Positions 1-12,617 of a DNA stretch of 64,000 bases are shown piece by piece. The stretch covers positions 248,001 through 312,000 of the forward strand of contig JPHH03000036.1 of the NCBI GenBank assembly GCA_000750105.3. The letters run 5' to 3'. This DNA comes from Tolypocladium sp. Sup5 PDA-1. Taxonomy: Eukaryota > Ascomycota > Sordariomycetes > Hypocreales > Ophiocordycipitaceae. Position 1 is the first letter of the stretch, and the number at the start of each line of letters is the position of its first letter. The position numbers and the translations under genes are program-made. The notes under the pieces were generated by a model. The model saw only the letters and a list, made by a program, of their open reading frames with translations, ran no database searches and was not told the DNA's origin.

Positions 1-720
1 TCAATGCATGCAAGGTGCTTGGATCCTCCTGATGCCAGGTAAGTCGGGCTGAGATGTCGAAATCTCGGCCGTTCGAGCCACGTTTGCCTACATGGCAGTT
101 TCATTTGCAGCTCCATGTCTCAGCCTGCTTACTAAAAGTCAAGACTAATGGTGCCACGAGGTTAGACAGCTATTACCTGGGGCCCCCCGCATGGAAGAGG
201 TTGGGTTCCTGATGCTGTTGGTTGGTCCAATTGGTGTTGTTATCAATGTCTGCGTCCGTTTCCGCACCGGTCATGGTGGCGGTCAGTATAAGACATGGAA
301 TCGCGTACCGTTTTCAAACAAGAATCCATTCCTCTCTCATCGATTGAGCTTGTCGTTAAATATGGTGTCATCTATCTTCAATTCGGGCTGTGGACCACAC
401 CACCTTCTCTTCATAGACCTGAGGTTCACTGGCGTGCCATCATTATCGCACCGTCAGACTTGAACGGCCACGCTCGTCATCTTACGTAGAGCCCCTCTCC
501 ATCATTCCTCATGTGCGACTCAGAATGCAACAGATGAGGTTCTTCACTCGGTAACCTGGATTCAGGATCTTCCAGGCAGCAACACGCCAATACATGAGCT
601 AATCAGACGGCCAACGTTGAAAGGGTCGATACAAACCTTGTCTGACGCCGGAGATCCTGACACAATTTGTTCGAATTGTCCGGGCTGACTACCTCTACCT
701 TGCAGTTATGATACCTCGAC
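1..720. other. No gene supported
   Basis: Short open frames are present on both strands, but none has convincing splice signals or a recognisable domain. Part of this stretch may be the promoter of the zinc-finger gene that follows. A GTAAGT-like donor near position 40 could belong to an exon extending off the left edge, but nothing else supports it. Confidence 0.4.
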
Positions 721-1640
721 ATGGATCTGCAAGCCATCTCAGCATTTCGACAAGGCGCCACGGATCCTCCACTGTTGGGAGATGACTTTACCGGAGAGTA
801 TTTTCAGTGGCATGCTAGATATAGCTTCAGCAGATCCCGTTCTGAATGCAACGAGTCCACTGACTTAAGCTCTGGCTCCGGCGGTTGCAGAGAGGGGCGA
901 GGAATCGACCCCTCCCTGCTACATCGTGACTCGGGCCATGGTCCTGATTGTTGGATTGCATCGAGAGCGTCAACACCATCCCCACGAGCATGAGCACGTG
1001 GTGGCTTGCAGCAGAGTCAGAGCCAGGAGCTTACGGTCCACGGTGATACTCAGCAGCAAACGGTTTCTGAAATTTTCAGCGATGAAATGACGTCCTCTGC
1101 GTCTGATACTCAAGCCCCCTTGATAGGCTTCTCTATTTCCAAGACCCACCAAGTCTACACTGAACCGCCATCTCATCAGGAGACGCCATCCTTGCCACAA
1201 GATACCAGGAGACGGAAACCGCGGCTTCGCTGTAACTGGAGTGGCTGCACTTATACAGCCCCGACTAGTGGTCTGTACAAGTTCGTATTCATCCCGTAAC
1301 ATCTTGTCACACCCTCAGAAACACTGGTTAAGATATGCTCGCCTTGATTTAAAGTACCGCCTGCTAACATCCTTTTTTTTTCTATTGTCGCAGTGAACAC
1401 ATGCGAAGTCATAGGAAATGCCCCAAGATGGACTGTGAGTGGGACACGGCGACAAGCAGAAAGGAGAAGGATCGTCACGTGTGGAAAAGTCATAGGAGGT
1501 GGGCAGAGGAGACAGAGTATTCGTCCATCAATGGTATGTGTGACGAGTGTGGAAAGCGTTTCGAACGTCAAGACTATATACGTCGGCACAAGAGAGAAGT
1601 TCATGAAGGAAAGCAAAGGAGGCGAAAATCAGGCGGCTAG
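721..1640 (+). CDS. C2H2 zinc-finger protein, 5' end unresolved
   Basis: Probable nucleic-acid-binding protein with three C2H2 fingers at its C-terminus. An intron at 1281-1393 (donor GTTCGT, acceptor TTGTCGCAG) joins exon 2 so that finger 1 has exact C-x4-C-x12-H-x3-H spacing; the nearer GTACAA donor would give only ten residues between the second Cys and first His. Finger 2 follows (CPKMDC ... H-x4-H), then finger 3 (CDECGKRFER ... H-x4-H) and a basic tail (KQRRRKS). The coding frame before the fingers is open from 994, but the nearest upstream ATG in that frame (721) is cut off by a TGA at 991, so a further intron or another start must exist. The acceptor-like TTGCAG at 1006-1011 is a candidate. 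The fingers are clear; start and function are not. Confidence 0.55.
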
Positions 1641-1800
1641 TTGCTCAATTTCTCTCAAAAGATCATCAAAGAAAATGGATAACACCGCACAGTTTGGGTG
1701 CAGATTGGGTATTCATGAATCGTGTCGGCCTGTCCCCCCTGATGCCAGTCCGTCCCCTGTTTATATGAGAGCTGATTTCCAACGGCGGTGCGAGAGCAGA

Positions 1801-4800
1801 TCATTGTTCCCCTGCATGTCCTGGAACCTTCTGCCTCTGGATGGCGTTGTCCCCTCGCACGCCTCGCGATGTGGGCATCAGCGGCGGAGCTGTATGAGAA
1901 GCCGCCGAAGATGCCAAGTCATTTCTTGAAGAAGAGGCATCCTTAGTTCTCGCTGAATCGGGGAGCATCCCACCAGACGAGCTTTCCGGAAGTGCTAGCA
2001 TGACCGCGCACATCTTGGCGTAGGGTTGGACGTGATTCGTGTCTGCCTCTTCGCGCTCATGATAAGGTCGGAGCGCTGGTTGACCCGAACGCTGCGCCTT
2101 GGTGCCCCTGAGCTCCATGGCGCGCATAAATCCTGCTACGCAGATGTGCTGGGGCATGCGCTCAGTAGGACAACGACTTTCTTGCTGCTTGATCTTGGTG
2201 ACGGCAGAACAAGAAGACCCGCCCATCAGCTTCCCAGAGTCAGCTCAGATCGTCGTGCTTTCGCGCCACTGATAAAGTCGGATCGCTGTCGGGCCCCGAC
2301 CTCCCATGGCGGCGGCATTCCCTACGATGTATATGCATGGGTTGGGATAGTCGGTGGAATAGGGGTTGCCTTTGAGGCTGTGCGCATATACAAGCGCCGT
2401 TCGTTCCCATTCCGAAATCTGCACACGGGCAATATTTTCTGCTCCGTACTTGTAGTGCATATCTGACAGACGGCCAAGACACTTCGACTCGTGCCCCAGA
2501 AACTCGTTGAAGAACCTGGACCAACTCTGCCAGGACAACCGCCGCAACTTGCCGTCTAAGATGGGTGCTGTAGAGGCAAGCCCTGTACCCCGGACGATTG
2601 GTATCGCAGCGTTTGGGGTCAGATCGGGGATTCGTGTCAATCTCCCGGAGAGTCTTGCGTTTGCAAACATGAGATCCTGGTCGCAGCGCTGTCTGGCCTG
2701 AACGAATAGGGGTTGCCAGATGTGAACTCCGTGCTGCTCGTCTGCCCTCAAATATATCGGTATCGGGCAGGATAGTAATTGGAGATCCTCTTGTTCTTGC
2801 AGGCTCGCTCTCGATGGGACACGAAGACGTAGGCACCAGACGTACTGTGTTGGTGTATTCGCTTGGGTATGTCCCCACAGACGCCACAAACAGCAGTAGT
2901 TGGAGTCCGAGTACTCCCATTGGTTGGAGAGAGGTCCGTGGCAAGGCATCTTGACGTCCTTGTCCCCTCCCAGCCCTGAAGCTGGAGGCGGTAGCTGCTG
3001 ATATGATGGTTCCACAGCGCCGCACTCTGGACCTCTTCACGCACATGTACAAGCCTCAGTTCTCAGTCCGATAGCGATGATGTTCTGGAGTTTGTAAAGG
3101 TCCTCCACCATAGTCATATATATGCCCAGGCCACGGTCGATGCCCAGCCTCGGCCGTCGTGGTGTAGACGTGCCGCGCAAAGCCCTCCAATCGAGGCGAG
3201 GCAAAGGAGTGCCTTAAACTCGAAGGAGTGTTTACCAAGGAGGCGGTCAGCCGAGAAGAAATAGTGGCACATGCACCCAGCCACGCTGCTGTGAAGGCGT
3301 AGCGGCTGGGAGAGTTCGACCGGTCGCAGCAACGGGAGGATCGCTGGAGCGCCACACCTGACGCTACGTTGACGGATCTCCAACCGATGCGTGGGCGTGG
3401 AGCGCCTCTGGCCGTTGTTGAGCGTCTTGTTGCGACTCTGCGGCGAGGGAGACCTCCATCAGCGGTCGTAGTGCCGCGCCGTGATGGAGGCTCTGTGATT
3501 TTGTGGGTGTCCCAACAGCTACCAGACTGAGGATCACCCCGGCAGTTACGACCACAGTCGCAACAATGCGTGATTCTGACCAAGATTCCGTGCTTATCAG
3601 TAAGGGTAAGCTCCAAGGTTAACCGATGCTGTGGTGTGTGCCTCGAGAACGTCCTGCGGAGCCAGGAAGCCAAATGATACGTCTCCGCTCGTCCGGGCTG
3701 CTCTTAATGTACGTCGGCGAGAATCTTGATGCCCGTTCCATGTCGAAGAGGTCTTCCCACAGACTTCGAGGCGGAGGCAGATCCGGGCCAACCTTCAATG
3801 AAGCTCGTCCGGCGACAGGGCGCCTTGGCACCTCTCCTTGAGACCTTCTGGTTGTGTAAGATTCCCGAAGCACGCAATGGTATGGGATCCAAGCTTGGCA
3901 TCGGTGCTGATGGGTCTGCGAGGTCGATTGGGTTGGCGGATTATACTGGCCGCCTTGGAGGAAACAGCGAGACCGTGACGCTGTTGGTCTTGCGATGCCC
4001 CGCCCTTCATCTCCAACTCAAACCGTATCTGCAGGAGGCAACCAGAGGCTATGGGATTTCCGACACTCAACTCTCCACAACCGGGCTTGATTGTCTGAGC
4101 GTATTGTGTAGCCACAGGTACTCCGGGGTCGTCAGCCGGTAGAGAATGGCGATTTCGAAGGGCGCCATGGCTCTGGACAAACGGAGAGTCTTTGATGAGC
4201 GGGTACGTGCGGTAAAGCTCCTCGGACCTGAAAAGGGAGGAGGCCAAGTCCATTTCGGCGGGAACTCCGTCTCTGCAAGGCACCGCCCAGCCGCCCCTGA
4301 TGTAAGAGGGAGATGCGCCAGGATCGGCGTCCTCAACGTGCCCACTCCGTCGAGGTGGAAGCTCTTGGCCGCGACAGCACTATCTCGGGTGCCATGATAC
4401 GGGGCCAGACGCTCCAAGGGTGAGTCGCGACTTCTGCAGGCGACGGCATGACGAGCCGGAGGCAACCCGCGTAATCGGCTGGAGTCGGGCGCTGGGATAC
4501 GTAACCCATCTTCTCTGCCGCGGTGCTTGCTCTCTTGCATGAGGTGGACGGGTACGGCGCTATGGTGGCCGATTTTGAGCAGGATTTCGGAGTCGGAGTC
4601 GACGAGGTGGATGCCGCGATGCAGGGAGCAGGCCACGATGGATTTCAGGCGACGACGCATCCAAGGCACCTCAGTGTCCTGTGCCAACTCACGGGCACGA
4701 GCCATGAGAAGTGGATGGCGGGCGGAGGCAGCTTGATACGTCGGCAACCTAGGTACTGTGTCAGTGCCTGATGCCAGAAGTCTGAAGCCAAGAGCCGAAG

Positions 4801-4974
4801 CTTACCTCTCTTACCAGCACTCTATGGCGAGGTAGCTCCACACACACGAGCTGACGTCTGTCTACACAAGACAATATTAGTAGAGTGCCTCCCGATTCTG
4901 TGAGTTCTCAACTTACATCTCCCCAAGCTCGTGTATGCCAGCCACTGGCGAGTCGATATCCTCCAGCGGTCCAT
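1801..4974 (-). pseudogene. Long multi-exon minus-strand gene, apparently frameshifted or decayed
   Basis: A gene-like locus of unknown family. On the minus strand a TATAAATA box lies at 5326-5333. The best start is the ATG at 4974. Exon 1 (4974-4917, MDRWRISTRQW...), exon 2 (4857-4815) and exon 3 (from 4748, LPTYQAASARHPLL...) join in phase with good donors (GTAAGT, GTAAGA). Downstream, protein-like stretches continue but change frame repeatedly: EELYRTYPLIKDSPFVQ near 4200, SLWEDLFDMERASRFSPTY near 3740, a hydrophobic VVTAGVILSLVAVG near 3540, then a 257-codon open stretch at 3015-2245, and a further piece at 2226-1801. I could not connect these with plausible introns, so either several introns are cryptic or the gene carries indels. 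The hydrophobic segment suggests a membrane protein. No domain was recognised. Confidence 0.4.
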
Positions 4975-6345
4975 GCCCAAGAAGCCCAGCTGTATCCGGG
5001 CTCACAGCCCGGGACCGAGAATCTTCTCCCGGCCGGCGCCGGTAGTGAGCGCGAGGTGCTGCACCCGAATGCTAGGGCGGATGCGTCGCGAGGCCCAGGG
5101 TGCAGATGGCGATGTCAGTCCATAGCGGCCGGGTCGTCGGGGAGTCCCTGGCCGTGACGTCCGAAGCAGGAGCGGTGTCCGTAGATGTATGAGAGCGGTC
5201 GTGGTTTGTAGTACGCGATGGCGATGAGCTCTGTAGCTGTATTGGGTGGTGTTGTCTTGCTCTGTGTTGTAAATGCTGGAGATGCAGGAGACGTCGAGAA
5301 CTAGAAAAGCGAGGAGGGAGGCGCCTATTTATACCCGAGCCGAAGACGACAGTGATCCATCTTTGGGGTTGTCACCGCCGTGTCAGAGCAAGTTCGCCAT
5401 GCGACTTTGAAGAGCAGTCATTTGACGGGATGGAGATGGTCAATCACGGACGGCGGTGTACCGCGCGCCACAGATCGTCAGATGCCATCACCAACAGACT
5501 GTGCTTGCTCTGTAATTGGACCTAGCTAGGATTTGTTACGCGGGGCATCTGTCAGTCTCGCTTGAGAGTGACACAGCGACTGCCGCATTGCAGCCCGTCA
5601 AGGATACCAGGCGGTCTCGCCGTCTCCTTGTCACTCATTCTCATAGTCGCCGTACCGCCAATCCAAAGCATCCGTCCCGACGCTCCCCGATGATCCCGTC
5701 ACCAACTTTGAGAACCTGCAAAGACGTTGTGAATGACAGCCAAGAGAGTGGCAACACCCACCGCCCTGCTCGACTGGTTCATTCCAGCACCAAAGAGCAA
5801 CACTCCACGATGGAATCACATGGAAAACTTCCACACCTTAATCCCCCGGAGAACACGTCGCCAATACAGCCCCCGGCTGATCAAAGCCGCCAGCAGAGCA
5901 TGCCATTCGACACCCCCGGGGGAGCTCCGGAAGTGGGTCCCCAACCTTCAACTCGGCGCTTGCTGATGCCCCGATGCCCCGGCCCCGTCAGCGCCGAGAA
6001 AGCATGTGCCCGTGGGGAAGAGCCCGACCCCGGACCTGCCACCCGCCGAGTGCCGACAGGGCGCGCATTGACCCCTGACGGGTACGGAGTGTGTTCTCGA
6101 GAAAGTACGGTATCTGAAGCTAAATTACAGGCCATCGTCGCTGGGGCGCTCGGGTCACGACTCGGCCTCTACTTGGCCCGTGGTCGTCGGCGCGGATCCG
6201 ACCGTCCGGCCAGCGGAGGTGCGCAGGGGTGATGCGTTTATATGGCGTGGTTGGCACCCGCGGAAGAAAAGACACTTCCTGCTCGCATTCGTAGTTTCGA
6301 GCAAACATTTCGAGTCCACCCAACAACGTGCGTGAGACGTCAAGC
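4975..6345. other. Intergenic, divergent promoters
   Basis: This separates the minus-strand locus from the MAPEG gene. A plus-strand open frame at about 5516-6232 has no homology I recognise and a biased proline/arginine composition; I do not call it a gene. Confidence 0.4.
5326..5333 (-). promoter_or_regulatory. TATA box for the minus-strand locus
   Basis: The minus strand reads TATAAATA here, about 350 bp upstream of the first usable ATG at 4974. An intervening ATG (revcomp near 5150) is followed immediately by TGA and would be a two-codon upstream ORF. Confidence 0.4.
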
Positions 6346-6976
6346 ATGGCCTCTTACATCCACGCCCTCATCGCCGGGGTCGGGCTCGATCCCTCCAAGA
6401 ACTACTCGCTCTTCACTGTATGTGGCATTCTGTCGCTCCATTGGATTCTTCACTAACCCGAGTCTTCAAAGGTCCCCGCCGCGCTCGCAGCCTGCCTCAT
6501 CCCGCACTACGCCGCCGTGCTCGCCGCCGGCCTCAACATCTACGACAACGCGCACCCGCGCAACTTCCGCGACAACCTCATGCGCGACACCTCCGTCGAC
6601 AAGATTGTAAGTTCTTTTTTCTTCTTCCCCTTCTTCCCCTTCTTCCCCGCCTAACCTGCTCGGCCATGAAGACAAGTGTTAACAGGTAAACGCACAGCGC
6701 AAGCAGCGCATCCTGCGCACCGACGCCGCCTCGTCCAACGGCTTCGAGACGCTCGGCTTCTTCGCCGGCGGCGTCGCCGTCGCCAACCACGTGGACCTCG
6801 ACGCGCGGACCCTCAACGCCCTGAGCGTCGGCTACGTGCTCTTCCGCGCGGCATTTGTCCTGTCGTACGTCTACGTGCGCAACCGCCGGCTGTCGTGGCT
6901 GCGGACCGTCTTCTGGAACATCGCGTCGGCGTTGAGCATCTTGCTATGGGTCAGGGCTGGGTTAAAGATGCTGTAA
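6346..6976 (+). CDS. MAPEG family membrane protein
   Basis: Predicted integral membrane protein of the MAPEG superfamily (membrane-associated proteins in eicosanoid and glutathione metabolism; microsomal glutathione transferase relatives), probably in the ER. There are three exons, 6346-6417, 6472-6606 and 6686-6976, with donors GTATGT and GTAAGT and all junctions in phase 0, giving 165 aa. Hydrophobic helices are visible near residues 22-42, around the FETLGFFAGGVAVANHVDL stretch, at LNALSVGYVLFRAAFVLSYVYV and at the C-terminus (FWNIASALSILLWVRAG). The polar loop with NAQRKQRILRTDAASSNGFE sits where the family has its conserved R/N/E-containing segment. Length matches the family (about 150-170 aa). 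The substrate cannot be told. Confidence 0.8.
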
Positions 6977-7324
6977 CTTGCTTGACATTTGAATGACGGA
7001 ATGTGTCGCTGTGTTGACAGAGGACATGAGGTGTGCCAATTTCATGCGCAGATTATCCTGCATAAGAGGAAGGGAGTATGCCAAAGCGAGTTCCCATCCC
7101 ACAAGCCGCCCTTTTCGCTCAAACTCCGCGCATGGGCCGGCAGCATACGAAACTCACGAGGTGTTTGTTTCAAGAGACAAGTCTTTGACAATGCTGTACT
7201 TTATTCGCATTAACCAATAATTACACGAAGAATAACCACACCCTGTCCGTCTCATTGATCGTAGGTTCCCTCCCCTCCCTTTCCCCTTTTCACTCACTCT
7301 CTTTTCTTCACCTCATCCCCATGC

Positions 7325-10106
7325 TCAGCTCAAATCCGCACTCAGCGGCAGGTTGCGCGAACTGCTTCCCACCCACACCTTCTTCGGCTTATCCGTAACC
7401 ACCCAGTTCTGCGCCGCCACGTCCCAGTTGCTCACATCCCTCCTCGTCAGCTCGGCCCGGAACGTCACCGCCTTGCCCGGCGCGATGCGCTCGATGCGCT
7501 CGAACCCGCGCAGCACGCGCGCCGGCTCGCCGTCGCCGCCCAGGCCCACGTACACCTGCGGCACCTCGTCCGTCGTGGCGCCGCCCGTGTTCTTGACGGT
7601 GCAGGTGACCGTGTACAGCACGTCCCACAGCTGGCGGTTGCCGCCGGGCGCGCCCGACGCCGGCTGCCGGGGCTGCGGGGAGCCGTCCGTCGCGCCGGGC
7701 GGGAGGAACTGCGCCGCCGTCTGGCCGTAGTGCGGGTCGCCCGAGGCCTCCTTGCCCGACGTGGTGGTGTTGAGCCACGGGTAGATCCACTGGTAGATGT
7801 AGCGGATGCCCGGCGGGAACGCGTAGTCCTGGAGGTTGGTGCTGAAGTTGCCCAGGACCGGCGCGGCGATGGTCTTGCCCGCCGGCGGCTGGTACGGGCG
7901 CACGTCGTGCTTCTTGACGCTGAGGTCCGAGTAGGTAAAGTTGGACCACGACAGCCCGAAGCCAAACTCGAAGATGGGCGCGCCCTCGTCGCCGGCCTTG
8001 CCGGGGGCCACCCTGTCAAAGTGTCTGTAGTCGATGAAGACGCCCTCGCTAAAGTCATCCTGCGGCGCGCCGTCCCCGTTGTTGGGCTTGTACAGGACGT
8101 CCGTGCCGTAGCTCTCCCTCGTCGGGCCCCATGTGAACGGCGAGCGCCCGGGGCTCGTCTTGCCGTAGAGGATGTCCGTCAGCGAGTTGCCGCTCTCCTG
8201 CCCCGGCGCGCCGGCCCAGACAATGGCGGTGATGTTGGGGTTCGAGTACCAGTCCGTCACCAGCACGGGGCCGACGCTGTGGATGACGACGACGGTGTTG
8301 GGGTTCACGGCCGAGACGTTCTTGATGAGGTCGTCGCCGTTCTTCCACAGCGTCAGGTTCTTGCGGTCGCCCGCGTTGCCGTCCACGTCGATGTAGCCCT
8401 CGCCGCCGGCCGCGTTGGCGAAGACGATGGCCGTGACGTTGGGCTGCGTGACGAGCGCCAGCGTCTGCTCCCACGCGTAGTTGCTCAGCACGCTCTCGTA
8501 CCGGGTGCCGTCCTCGATGGCCTGCCGCTGCAGCGCGCTGTCCGGCGTAATCAGGTAGGGGTAGTTGGACGTGCCGGAGCCCCAGACCATGGCCATGGTG
8601 CCGTCGTCGCAGCCGCGGTCGGGGCAGCCGTTGGGGCCCTTGGGGTTGGGGCCGGCGTCCTCGCCGATGACGGCCACGAACTTGGGCTTGCTCAGGGGCA
8701 GCGAGCCCGTGTTCTTGAGGACGACGGTGCCCTTGGCGGCCGACTCGCGGATGTGCTTGGCGTGGTTCGCGCGCACGTCGACCTGGTGGTTGATCTGCCC
8801 CCAGTTCTCCTTGGCCGCTTGGTCCGCCCAGCCGTACGTATCCCGCGTCCACGAGTTGAAGTTGGTCGGGACCTGGTTCTCGATGGTCATGCCGACCTTG
8901 AAGAAGGCGGCCATGATGCGCATGGCCATGTCGTCGATGCGCCACTCGGGCACCGTGCCGTTCACCACGGCCAGCGTCAGGTTGCCGCCCCAGTAGCTCA
9001 GCCCCGTGTTGAAGCTCGTGTCGCCGGGCATGGTCATGTCGAGGCCCGCGGCGGCCGTGGCGGCGCCCGCGTGCTGCGCCTGCCAGTCGCTCATGACGAA
9101 GCCCTGGAAGCCCATCTCGCCCTTGAGCACGCCGTTGAGCAGCTTGGAGTTCTGGCAGCCGTACGAGTTGTTGATCTGGTTGTACGAGCACATGATGGAC
9201 CCGACGCCCGCCTTGACGGCGTCGGCGAACGGCCAGGCGTAGAGCTCGTGCAGCGTCTTGTCGTCCATGTTGGACGACAGCGACTCGGAGATGTTGAAGC
9301 CGCGCTGCTGGGACTCGCCCGTCTGTCTAAAGTGTTCTGCCGCGCCGCATGTCAGCGTCCACGGCGCTCCGGCGGGGGGGTATCAAGACGTTGGAGCTCA
9401 CCTTGCTCGTTGGCAATGTAGTGCTTGGCGCAGGCAATGACGCCCGCCTCCTGGATGCCCTCGGCCGTGTTGGCCAGGCCCAGGCCCTGCAGGTACGGGT
9501 CGGACCCGAAGCCCTCGGCGTTGCGGCCGCCCTCGGGAGCGCGCCCCAGCGGCCCAGCCACGGGCCCGAGCAGGACGGTGACGCCCTTGCCCTTGGCCTC
9601 GGAGCCCATGGCCTTGCCGCGATCCCGCCACAGGTGCCGGCTCCAGCTCGCGCCGGCCGTCAGCGCAACGGGGAACGCGCTGTTGTAGTCGGAGAAGCGG
9701 AGGCCCAGGGGCCCGTCCTGCATGCACAGCGCCTTGAGGCCCAGGCGCGGGACGGAGCCGACGTTGCCGACGCAGTTGTCGCCCATCCATCTGGGTAGAC
9801 GCCGGTGTTAGTCGACTTGCACGCGCCAATTGGGCCAGAAACATGCCGCCGGAGAACTCACCCCGTGCCCGTGGTAATGTTGACCTTTTCCAGCAGCGTC
9901 AGCTGCGACACAAACGCCTTGGCCTTTGCATAGGCGTCCTCCCAGCCCGTCGCCTTGGGGTCCATCCATGGCGACGGGTAGTGCGGCTCCGAATAGGCCA
10001 GCCCGGCCCTGGCGTCGAGCTGCAGCGGGATCTGGGCGTCAGCAATTGCGCCTCCATCAACAACAGCAGCCGTCACGAGGAGCAGCGGCGTCAACGTGAG
10101 CTTCAT
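7325..10106 (-). CDS. Secreted GH3 beta-glucosidase
   Basis: Glycoside hydrolase family 3 beta-D-glucosidase, which hydrolyses cellobiose and short beta-glucans outside the cell. Exons on the minus strand are 10106-9862, 9790-9402 and 9336-7325; introns of 71 and 65 nt join in frame and rebuild NITTGTGWMGDNCVG and YIANEQEHFRQTGES. The product is 881 aa. It has an N-terminal signal peptide, the GH3 (beta/alpha)8 domain with ACAKHYIANEQ and the nucleophile motif GFVMSDWQAQHAG (Asp of SDW), then the alpha/beta sandwich domain (GEDAGPNPKGPNGCPDRGCDDG ... in part) and a C-terminal fibronectin-III-like domain (VTCTVKNTGGATTDEVPQVYVG). Length fits filamentous-fungal enzymes. A second possible first exon with its own signal peptide lies upstream at 10482-10402 (listed separately). 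Confidence 0.93.
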
Positions 10107-10401
10107 GGCGGGCAACGCGTCGTGCCGTCATGGCTGACGAGTGCCAATGACAGCTCGTAGGGTGGGTTTGGGGTATTGCACGGAAGCGGTTGGGACGCGC
10201 CGCCAAGTGGCAGGGCATCGGCACGATCTGCAGTGCTGCAGCACAGACGCGGACCGGGCTGCCGAGTGGCCCCGTCCCTGGCTGCAGTGCGACCCCTGTG
10301 GCACCCAGCGGAGAATACGGATAGTGTTGGCGGCAGACAAAGGTGCTCTTGTGCTCGTGACGCGTAGAGGAAAGGGGCCAGCTCGACATGACATAACATA
10401 C

Positions 10402-10482
10402 CTTGTGCTCTGGCGGTGCTACAGCCGTGGCATCAACCACGGCGGCCAGCAATGCCGCCGCGACAATCGACAGCGGCTTCAT
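10402..10482 (-). CDS. Alternative first exon of the beta-glucosidase gene
   Basis: An 81-nt open stretch on the minus strand starts with ATG and encodes 27 residues (MKPLSIVAAALLAAVV...PPEHK) that look like a signal peptide. It ends exactly at a strong GTATGT donor. Splicing to the CAG acceptor ending at 10032 would be in phase 0 and would continue at IPLQLDARAG of the beta-glucosidase, replacing the signal peptide encoded by the start at 10106. The implied intron is 370 nt, long for this genome. The two leader peptides resemble each other (LLAAVVDATAVA against LVTAAVVDGGAIA). Which one is used is unknown; both may be. Confidence 0.45.
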
Positions 10483-12617
10483 GGCGGCGAGACAGCAGAA
10501 CCGCTGTGTGTCTCTCGTGTATGTCTGTCCGTCTTTCTGTCTGTCTGTTGTCGGCCGGGTCGTGCGAAGACACGGTCCGTATCGGCCGGGCGTGTTTCAG
10601 AGGATCCGGCGGTAGGGAGAGTAGCAGACAAGACAGACCACACGGGAGCGCGCGAGAGAGAGAGAGAGAAAGGAAAACAGAGGCAGACGAGGTCGCGCTT
10701 GATATACTCAAAGGGTCTCAGCGAAATTGTCAAGCAAGACACACCCACATGGATGGCCGCCGGTGCAGCACCACCTCATCACCCGCCCTGGTTGGTAGGC
10801 CGGCGCGTCTCCCTGCCCGTCCATCACTCCTTTCAAGGAACCTAACCGCAGCTCCTCCCGAATTACCTACTCGTACAGTACAGCACACTCAGACACTGCA
10901 GGCGAGCTTAATCAGGTCCATCGTCATTCCCCCGCGCGCCAGGGCCAGGGGGTCACCAGGCCAGGCACACGGGCTACCTGGTTAGCGGCCCCGTCCAGTG
11001 GGTGCCCAGCGGGGAGGCCCGCAGCCCAGCTCCACGAGTCGGCAGATGGGCGTCGACAGCTCCCTCTTTCAGTCCTCACCGTGGCCGGGCCCGGTTCAAA
11101 GCTTCGCGTCATGTAAACAGGCAAAAGACACCCCGGCGGCCAAACAAGCTTCTTTTCCCCCCACGGCCAGTGGGTTCCCACGGGGAAACAGAGGGGAAAC
11201 GCGCTGCCGGGAGGGCCGCCCCGGCCAGGCAAAGGCCCGTCTTCGCTCCTACAACAAGCTGCGGGGAGATCAAGGAAGAAGCCAACCTTGGAAGCCTGCC
11301 AACGACACGGCAGCAGACCCAAAAGAAGGGCCGATCAAGCGCAGGCCTTTTACCTTTTTCCCTCTCCCTCTCCCTCTCCCTCTCTTATTACATCATCACC
11401 GTCCCAGCCCCGCGGATCGGTCCTCGTCATAAGCCGGGTGAAGCCATCATGGGCCGGCGCGCATAAACGAACAGCAGACACGGCATGGCCTGCATCCACC
11501 CGTCCGGCCCTTTTACGCGTCGCTGCCTGCTTGCCTGCCGCTGTCGATGAGATTACATCCAGCCGGGATACGGACTACAGAGATCGATGATGGGACGTCA
11601 TGGCCCGATGGAGGGTTGCCTGCGTCCGGGGCGAGATGTCACGTAGGACCAGGCGACGCTCTATCGATGTGAGGTTATCCGCCTTCTGGACACTCATCCC
11701 AACTATTCATCCTTCAAGGTCGCCCGCCAGCAACGCGCCGACAAAGCCCCTACCCGCTTACGGCAGTCCGTAACTCGGTCCATCAACATCACATCACCAC
11801 CACTTACACGTGTAAACTCCCAGCCCTTCCCCATGACCCCATCCCGTCCCCCGCATTTCTCCCGCCCACACACCCCAGTCCCTCCCCCTCAAGCCCCCAA
11901 GGCCCCCCAAGCCCATCCCGAGTCTAGCGTAAACTCTTTTCGGCCCTTCTTCACGCCCTCTGCGGCCCTCGTCGGGGAATCTCGCCCCGGCGCAAGTGCC
12001 GCCGGCTCTGGCAGTGCCATGCCTTGGATCCATTGGCGCATCCGAACTCTACATAGTACGCGGAGGATGGGCCGCCTGGCTAGGATGATGATGATGAAAG
12101 CTCTCCACGTTTTCTCCGTCTCCGGGGTGGTCTGTGGGCGAGTCCCACTCGTCTCCCGGAACTTCGCGCCGTGGATCCGTGAAGCCGGCCCTCAGTGCCC
12201 GTCTGTCGGCGAGGCGCTCGGCATAATTTCTGCTCGTCTGTCGACTTGCAGCTCTCGGCGCGGTGCTCCTCGTCGGCCGTTCGGGTATTGAAGGCGGCGG
12301 CGGTTGCTGTTGACGTCTCTGACTTCAAAACTGCTCGGTTCGCGTACCCGGGGCTCGGCACTAACATCGGACAGAGCTGCGGACAACGATCAGGTTACGT
12401 AGCCGGATTTTAAAACCGCTAGTATTACATACGTACTCGTACTTGTCCATGTCGACATTACTTTTACCCATAGTCGAACAGCCAAGCCCATCCCCAGCCT
12501 ACAGCCGACCGCCATTCGCCATCATCCCGACATCGAAACATCGTCCGACAACCACAAACTCCATATCTCACCCGGTTTCGCCGGCACCATTGCCTCCGGC
12601 TCGGCCTTATTATCCAG
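10483..12617. other. Intergenic region, no gene seen
   Basis: Promoter side of the beta-glucosidase and 3' side of ERG24. It contains a GA repeat near 10652-10666 and a CCCTCT-type pyrimidine repeat near 11359-11384. Open frames here are low in complexity and unsupported. Confidence 0.5.

Noticed and set aside
7730..9421. Open frame of 563 codons on the plus strand
   Set aside because: Antisense shadow of the GH3 beta-glucosidase with biased R/V/D/G composition.
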